DNA from: Paeniglutamicibacter cryotolerans
Lineage (GTDB): Bacteria > Actinomycetota > Actinomycetes > Actinomycetales > Micrococcaceae
Assembly: GCF_014190875.1 (NCBI RefSeq)
Contig: NZ_JACHVS010000001.1
Span: 1,550,001 to 1,614,000, forward strand
Direction of reading: 5' to 3'
DNA length: 64,000 bases
The position numbers and the translations under genes are program-made. Positions 54,941 to 64,000 of the stretch are shown in pieces (positions within the stretch are counted from its first letter, which is position 1; every line of letters starts with the position of its first letter). The notes under the pieces are model-generated. The model was not told the DNA's origin. It made no database searches and worked only from the letters and a program-made list of their open reading frames with translations.

Positions 54941-55933
54941 ATGTCTGCACCAAAGCGCTCCGGCGCCATCCGTAAGTCCAAGAAGGGTCCCTCCGTCGGA
55001 ACCGGCGGATACGGCCGCAAGGCACTCGAGGGCAAGGGGCCCACGCCGAAGGCTGAAGACCGTACCTACCACAAGGCCTACCGCTCCAAGGAGCTGGGCG
55101 AACGCGCCGCTGCCAAGCGCGTGCCGGCCGGCAAGGGCGCCCCGCGCGGACGCACCGGTGGACGCGCGAAGAATGCCGAGGAAATGGTCACCGGCCGTAA
55201 CTCGGTGGTTGAGGCGCTGCGCGCCAACATCCCGGTCAAGGCCATGTACGTGGCGATCCGTGTCGATGTCGACGACCGCGTGCGTGAATCGCTGAAGATC
55301 GCCGCCGAGCGCAATATCCCGGTGATGGAAACCGGCAAGCCGGAACTGGACCGGATGACCGACGACGCCATTCACCAGGGCCTGGTCCTGCAGATCCCGC
55401 CGTACGAGTACAAGGATGCGATTGAGCACGCCGAGTCGATCCTGTCCAAGTCCGCCAAGGGCCACATCTCCAACGCCCCGCTGTTCGTCGCGTTGGATGG
55501 CATCACCGACCCACGTAACCTCGGTGCGATCATCCGCTCCGTCTCGGCCTTCTCCGGCCACTCCGTCATCGTGCCCGAGCGCCGCTCGGTGGGCCTGACC
55601 GCCTCCGCATGGAAGACCAGCGCCGGTGCAGCCGTTCGCGTTCCGGTCACCCGCGCCACCAACCTCACCGCCGCGCTGAAGGAACTCAAGCGCATGGGCG
55701 TGTACGTGGTCGGGCTGGATGGGGACGGCGACGTGTCGCTGCCCGGCCTGGAACTTGCCACCGAACCGATCTGCATCGTCGTCGGCTCCGAGGGCAAGGG
55801 CCTGTCCCGGCTTGTGCGCGAGACCTGCGACCAGATCGTCTCGATCCCGATCGACTCGGCGATGGAATCACTGAACGCCTCCATGGCCGTCGGCATCACC
55901 CTCTACGAGATCTCCCGACGCCGCAGCGTCTGA
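54941..55933 (+). CDS. rlmB: 23S rRNA (guanosine-2'-O-)-methyltransferase RlmB
   Basis: The 330-residue SpoU-family enzyme methylates a 23S loop base. After a basic, disordered 80-residue N-terminal extension comes the substrate-binding domain (VTGRNSVVEALRANIPVKAMYVAI). The knotted SAM domain follows with ALDGITDPRNLGAIIRSVSAFSGH, VIVPERRSVGLTASAWKTSAGAA, VVGSEGKGLSRLV and the SMAVGITLYEISRR knot. It is 110 bp after cysS, so it may have its own promoter. Confidence 0.94.
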   Translation: MSAPKRSGAIRKSKKGPSVGTGGYGRKALEGKGPTPKAEDRTYHKAYRSKELGERAAAKRVPAGKGAPRGRTGGRAKNAEEMVTGRNSVVEALRANIPVKAMYVAIRVDVDDRVRESLKIAAERNIPVMETGKPELDRMTDDAIHQGLVLQIPPYEYKDAIEHAESILSKSAKGHISNAPLFVALDGITDPRNLGAIIRSVSAFSGHSVIVPERRSVGLTASAWKTSAGAAVRVPVTRATNLTAALKELKRMGVYVVGLDGDGDVSLPGLELATEPICIVVGSEGKGLSRLVRETCDQIVSIPIDSAMESLNASMAVGITLYEISRRRSV

Positions 55934-55968
55934 TCCCAGCAGTAACCACCCGGCTCCGGCCGGGACCT

Positions 55969-55999
55969 AACGGCCGTTCCCGCACCGGGAGCGGCCGTT
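55969..55999 (+). terminator. Terminator after rlmB
   Basis: An 8-bp stem (AACGGCCG with CGGCCGTT) closed by a second inner pairing, 36 bp after the stop. Confidence 0.65.
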
Positions 56000-56149
56000 G
56001 CCGTCTGCCCGGTGACGGGGACTCGTTGCCGGGCCGGGCCGCGGATGGCAGCGCAGTGGGACGCCGGTGATCGGGTGGGGCGGACGCAGAAAGTCCGCGC
56101 CTAAGCGCGGGCCTGTCTTTCATGGCTTCCGGCCCGGTTTATCGCTAGC

Positions 56150-58183
56150 GTGATGAATGTGACACACCACATGGCATCATGTTTCGGGCGGATTCCCATC
56201 ACGGCGGTGACACCGGTCCTGGATGGGGGGCTCTATCCGGTCAAGGCGATGGTCGGCGAAGATCTCCGGCTCGGCGCGACCGCCTTTCGCGAGGGTCACG
56301 ACAAGCTCGGAGTGAGCGCGGTGCTCCATGCCCCTGATGGGTCGGAGGCCCATAGAGTCGTGATGTCCCCGGGCGCCCAGGGATTGGACACCTGGCATGC
56401 CACGGTGCGACCCGGTTCCCCCGGGCTCTGGGAATTCTCTATCGAGGCGTGGGACCACCCCTATGCCACCTGGATGCACGACGCCACCATCAAGATCGAC
56501 ACGGGCATCGACACGGCGCTGATGCTGGCAGAGGGAGCAGCGCTGTTCACCCGGGCCGCTTCCGCACCGGGGCTCGATGCCGCTGACCGGTCGGCCCTGC
56601 TACATATTGCGCAGCGGGTCGGCGACGATCGGTTGAATCCCGTCGAGCGGCTCGCCGCCGGAACTAGCAGCGCAGTGGAAGCGATCTTCGAACGCACGCC
56701 GTTGCGCCAGCTGCTCACCACCTCACCCAGGTATCCGATCCTGGTTGAGCGCAGGGCTGCCGGATACGGAGCCTGGTACGAATTCTTTCCCCGCTCCGAG
56801 GGGGCCGTCTATGACAGGGGTACCAAGTCCTACGCCTCAGGAACTTTCCGCACCGCCGCGAAGCGGCTCGAAGCGGTAGCGGCCATGGGGTTCGATGTCA
56901 TTCTGCTGCCCCCGATCCACCCGATCGGCCGCACCCGCCGCGCCGGCCCAAATGACACGCCGGTTGCCGGCCCGCACGATCCCGGTTCGCCGTGGGCCGT
57001 CGGTTCGGCCGATGGCGGCCATGACGCGTTCCATCCGGACCTGGGCGGGGAAGCAGACTTCGCCTTCTTCGTGGATTCAGCGTGGGGACTCGGACTCGAA
57101 GTAGCGCTCGACCTGGCGTTGCAGGCGTCGCCGGATCACCCGTGGGTCGCCGAACATTCCGAATGGTTCACCACCCGGGCCGATGGATCCATCGCCTATG
57201 CGGAGAACCCGCCGAAGAAATATCGGGGCGTCTACCCGTTGAACTTCGATCACGACCCCGCGGGGCTCTCTGCCGAGGTCCTGCGGATCGTGCTGTTGTG
57301 GATTGACCGCGGAGTGAGGATCTTCCGCGTCGACGATGCGGATGCCAAGCCACTGTGGTTCTGGCAGTGGCTGATCGGCCGGATTTCGGTGGACCATCCG
57401 GATGTGGTGTTCATGGCCGCGGCTCCCGCGAGTCCCGCCGTGGTGCAGGCACTGGGGAAGGCGGGTTTCCAGCAGTGCTCGGGCCACTTCGCCACGTGGA
57501 ACACCAAGGCCGAGCTGGAATCCAATTTCAGGGAGGCTGCCGGAGATTCCAGCGCTTTCTCCCGGCAAAACTTCTTCGTCTCCACCCCCGATACCCTCAC
57601 CGGCTATGTGCAATTCGGAGGCCTTTCCGGGTCGAAGGTCAGGGCAGTGCTGGCGGCAATGGCCAGCCCGCTCTGGGGCATGTATGCCGGATACGAACTC
57701 TTTGAACACGTGGCCCGCCCCGGCTCCGCGGAACACCTCGACTCGGAAAAATACGAGTACAAGCCGCGCGATTTCGCTGCTGCGGAAGTCGCCGGCCGCT
57801 CGCTGGCCCCGTACATCACCTTGCTGAACGGGATCAGGCGCGATCACCCCGCACTGTCCACGCAGCGGAACCTGACAATCCACTGCTGTGATGACGATGC
57901 GGTGATGGTGTTCTCCAAGTCCCGAGCCCGTCACGCCGGCGAACCAGCAGACACGGTGATCGTGGTAGTGAACCTCGACCCGCACACGACCCGCGAGGCA
58001 ACGGTAAGCCTTGACCTCCGGGCGCTTGGCCTGGAAGCGGACGAGCCAGGGGAGGCCCGGACCTTCGCGGTGCGCGACCTCGTTGGTGGGCAGCAGTGGC
58101 GATGGGGCGAACACAACTACGTTTGTCTCGGCCCCCGAACCGAACCGGCCTATATCCTCCACGTTGTCGGTGACGGTCGATGA
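56150..58183 (+). CDS. GlgE-like maltosyltransferase homologue with a broken active site
   Basis: The 677-residue open frame follows the GlgE plan throughout: RIPITAVTPVLDGG, YGAWYEFFPRSEG, VAAMGFDVILLPPIHPIG, YAENPPKKYRGVYPLNFDHDP, the nucleophile Asp395 in RVDD, TPDTL, SPLWGMYAGYELFE and EKYEYKPRDFA. GlgE (alpha-1,4-glucan:maltose-1-phosphate maltosyltransferase) needs the general acid Glu in the (L/S)EAF(T)xP motif. Here that segment is MAAAPASP, so the Glu is Ala424 (codon GCG at 57419). The usual RVDNPHTKP is RVDDADAKP and TYFTWR is GHFATWN. It is therefore probably inactive as a maltosyltransferase. GTG 56150 or ATG 56153/56171 could start it. Confidence 0.88.
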   Translation: MMNVTHHMASCFGRIPITAVTPVLDGGLYPVKAMVGEDLRLGATAFREGHDKLGVSAVLHAPDGSEAHRVVMSPGAQGLDTWHATVRPGSPGLWEFSIEAWDHPYATWMHDATIKIDTGIDTALMLAEGAALFTRAASAPGLDAADRSALLHIAQRVGDDRLNPVERLAAGTSSAVEAIFERTPLRQLLTTSPRYPILVERRAAGYGAWYEFFPRSEGAVYDRGTKSYASGTFRTAAKRLEAVAAMGFDVILLPPIHPIGRTRRAGPNDTPVAGPHDPGSPWAVGSADGGHDAFHPDLGGEADFAFFVDSAWGLGLEVALDLALQASPDHPWVAEHSEWFTTRADGSIAYAENPPKKYRGVYPLNFDHDPAGLSAEVLRIVLLWIDRGVRIFRVDDADAKPLWFWQWLIGRISVDHPDVVFMAAAPASPAVVQALGKAGFQQCSGHFATWNTKAELESNFREAAGDSSAFSRQNFFVSTPDTLTGYVQFGGLSGSKVRAVLAAMASPLWGMYAGYELFEHVARPGSAEHLDSEKYEYKPRDFAAAEVAGRSLAPYITLLNGIRRDHPALSTQRNLTIHCCDDDAVMVFSKSRARHAGEPADTVIVVVNLDPHTTREATVSLDLRALGLEADEPGEARTFAVRDLVGGQQWRWGEHNYVCLGPRTEPAYILHVVGDGR

Positions 58184-58265
58184 GTGAAGACTGTTTGCAG
58201 GCAGGTCATAGCCGTTCACCAAGACACCACCGACGACGGTGGTCCGAGCAGGAGGTGCCAATCAG

Positions 58266-59132
58266 ATGACAAATGACGAGAACTCCGCCGCAATGCCGGC
58301 GTCAGCCGGGCCGAAGGCAGTCAACGCGGGGCCGGCAAGGAAGGCCATTGCCAGGGGAGCGGCGAAGCCCTTGGCGTCGGTCAAGCCACGCCGGGCCTCA
58401 GCTATCGGAGTCCCCGCTGCCGGTGCGCTTACCCCGGCCGCTTCATCGGCCGGGCCGCCCTTGTCGGTGACCCCCGAGTTGCTTGAACGGATCTCGAGGG
58501 CCGAATATCATGCGCCGCATGCCGTGCTGGGTGCTCACCTCGAGGATGAGGGTGAGGCCACTGTGCGCGTGCTGCGACCCCTGGCCCATGCTGTCACCGT
58601 ATTGACCGGAGCCGGGCGCACTGTGATGGAACACGAATACGGCGGTGTCTGGGTTGCCGTTGTCCCGGTAGCGCACACCGGCCACGTCCCCGACTATCGA
58701 ATCGAAACCACTTATCTCGACGGGGCTCCGAGGATCCTGGACGACCCCTACCGCCATCCGCCCACGCTGGGAGAGTTGGAACTACACCTGATCGCCACCG
58801 GGAAACACGCAAACCCGGGGGAGGTGCTCGGATCTAGGGTGCGTCACTACCATTCGGAGCTCGGAGACAGTGATGGAACCTCGTTCGCGCTTTGGGAGCC
58901 GCGGGCCCAGGCCATCCGTGTCATCGGCTCCTTCAACCATTGGGACGGAACGCATCACGCGATGCGCGCTCTGGGCCGAACCGGAGTCTGGGAACTGTTC
59001 ATTCCGGGAGTAGGGGTCGGAGCAGTGTACAAATACCAGATCCATGAAACTGACGGAACCTGGCGAGAGACTCTCGATCCGATGGCCCCTGCAGTCACCG
59101 ACTCCCCGGCCACCGGTTCGGTCGTTGAGTGA
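58266..59132 (+). CDS. Truncated glycogen branching enzyme (N-terminal domains only)
   Basis: The 288-residue protein has a low-complexity start of about 65 residues, then the GlgB N1 E-set domain (ELLERISRAEYHAPHAVLGAH ... DDPYRHPPTLGELELHLI) and the CBM48 domain (GTSFALWEPRAQAIRVIGSFNHWDG, VWELFIPGVGVGAVYKYQI). It ends ATGSVVE and stops exactly where the catalytic barrel of GlgB would begin; the 450 residues of the barrel are absent downstream. A strong GGAGGT site precedes the ATG at 58266. It lies 82 bp after the GlgE-like gene and may be its carbohydrate-binding partner. Confidence 0.9.
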   Translation: MTNDENSAAMPASAGPKAVNAGPARKAIARGAAKPLASVKPRRASAIGVPAAGALTPAASSAGPPLSVTPELLERISRAEYHAPHAVLGAHLEDEGEATVRVLRPLAHAVTVLTGAGRTVMEHEYGGVWVAVVPVAHTGHVPDYRIETTYLDGAPRILDDPYRHPPTLGELELHLIATGKHANPGEVLGSRVRHYHSELGDSDGTSFALWEPRAQAIRVIGSFNHWDGTHHAMRALGRTGVWELFIPGVGVGAVYKYQIHETDGTWRETLDPMAPAVTDSPATGSVVE

Positions 59133-59493
59133 TTCCGGTCTGGGGCGCCGGAGGCGGAGCAGCCGCGGGACCGGAGCCAGCGGACACCTCCAACCTCGAC
59201 TGCCCTGGGGAAGGGGCAGCCAAGTGAACCACCTACCGACGGCGTTCGAGCGGGGGAGCAGGGTCCAGCGCTCCGCCGCAATGCGGCAGTTTTCTTGGCG
59301 GAAAGTATCCATCTCCCGTAAAGAGGGGATGTAGCCGTCGAGTAGCGCCAGATTCGTTGATCCGGCTCATCGTGGTGTTCGGGCTCACATTAATGGTTTC
59401 GGGCGATGCGTGGTCCCGGGACGGTGGCAGGCCCGTCGTTTGCCCCGGCTTTCCGGGGTTTTTACCCGGTCCGAGCGGTGGGAGTGCCCCCGT
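59133..59493. other. Intergenic, 361 bp, between the glucan genes and the rRNA promoter
   Basis: No gene or GlgB barrel remnant is seen in any frame. A short hairpin followed by TTTTC lies near 59272-59294. Confidence 0.5.
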
Positions 59494-59523
59494 TTGGACA
59501 ATCACGCCAAATGCGCCTATAGT
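59494..59523 (+). promoter_or_regulatory. rRNA promoter P1
   Basis: A -35-like TTGGAC (59494-59499) and -10 TATAGT (59518-59523) with an 18-bp spacer, about 360 bp before the 16S gene. Confidence 0.6.
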
Positions 59524-59615
59524 TATTTATCGCGCCGCACACCGGATCGCAGCCCGAAAGGGAGATGCGAACGGACGGCGCGAAGATTTTCTCCTTCTTC
59601 TCCCGGATCATCGAT

Positions 59616-59644
59616 TTGACCGGGACAGGGATTGGGACTAAGCT
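59616..59644 (+). promoter_or_regulatory. rRNA promoter P2
   Basis: A -35-like TTGACC (59616-59621) and -10-like TAAGCT (59639-59644) with a 17-bp spacer, 100 bp downstream of P1. Confidence 0.6.
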
Positions 59645-59707
59645 AGAAAAGTTGCTCCAGAGCGAAGCGCCGGTGTTCCGGGTCGTGGAGGTTGGAAGCG
59701 TCTGTTG

Positions 59708-59729
59708 TTTGAGAACTCAATAGTGTGCC
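59708..59729 (+). promoter_or_regulatory. rRNA leader antitermination/processing element
   Basis: TTTGAGAACTCAATAGTGTG is the typical actinobacterial leader block, which couples antitermination and early processing of the rRNA transcript. Confidence 0.7.
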
Positions 59730-59880
59730 AAATTTGTTAACACCGATTTTATTATGTAATTGGTGAATGGTTTCGGGCTCCGCACCCCCGTGTGGAGGCT
59801 CGAGGCAATTTGCCGGGATTTTTTTACTTGGTGCAACCCGGTCGGCTTTTTCCAGTCGGCGTGTTGGTTGTGTCTGTATT

Positions 59881-64000
<4,120 letters not shown>

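Noticed and set aside
59357..59641. Small open frame of 94 codons before the rRNA operon
   Set aside because: It overlaps both likely rRNA promoters, lacks a ribosome-binding site and looks like chance coding in promoter DNA.

Overview
The window is high-GC actinobacterial chromosome, most likely from the Micrococcaceae (Arthrobacter and relatives). The evidence is the 16S rRNA at the right end, an SenX3/RegX3/PhoU-CarD-IspD-IspF-CysS-RlmB gene order, DUF222/HNH, DUF2516 and DUF4193 proteins, a Bpa-type proteasome activator and many GTG starts. No phage, transposase, CRISPR array or plasmid gene was found; it reads as ordinary chromosome with a patch of gene decay.

Layout. 0-6.2 kb: the start of a YhgE/Pip membrane protein with a degenerate ABC ATPase, a lactonase carrying an in-frame 21-bp minisatellite, an HNH protein, two alpha/beta hydrolases and a tandemly duplicated tRNA-Arg. 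6.2-16 kb: pckG behind a CRP/GlxR-type site, a PadR-hydrolase pair, NsrR and flavohaemoglobin (NO defence), phosphomannomutase and a RecQ-type helicase. 16-29 kb: a membrane-anchored repeat protein, two tRNA-Ser, a prolyl oligopeptidase, an FAD protein, a VOC protein, a quinone oxidoreductase, CstA-YbdD (carbon-starvation uptake), the proteasome activator Bpa and an aldo/keto reductase. 28.7-31.6 kb: a broken GNAT gene beside an intact paralogue, tRNA-Thr and a broken amidase. 31.6-36.2 kb: tmk-holB-secreted peptidase and a trans-sulfuration enzyme. 36.2-43.9 kb: a TetR-controlled operon of a frameshifted amidohydrolase and a complete peptide-type ABC importer. 44-56 kb: housekeeping genes (gpmA, phoU, senX3-regX3, carD, ispD-ispF, cysS, rlmB). 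56-59 kb: a GlgE homologue that has lost its general acid, followed by a GlgB fragment without a catalytic domain. 59.5 kb to the end: a ribosomal RNA operon (two promoters, leader, 16S, spacer without tRNA, partial 23S).

Regulation is readable at several loci: a near-consensus NsrR box before hmp, a TGTGA-N6-TCACA-like site before pckG, phased PHO-box repeats between phoU and senX3, and a 41-bp imperfect palindrome between tetR and the amidohydrolase operon.

The most unusual feature is the GlgE-like/GlgB-like pair: both frames are open, yet neither product should catalyse its family reaction. Next are the ABC ATPase without Walker residues, the lactonase minisatellite and the three-repeat membrane protein. 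Four genes (GNAT, amidase, amidohydrolase, ArsR-like) are frameshifted between 28.7 and 47 kb; one lesion is a clean 7-bp tandem duplication. All assignments come from reading motifs; no database search was run.
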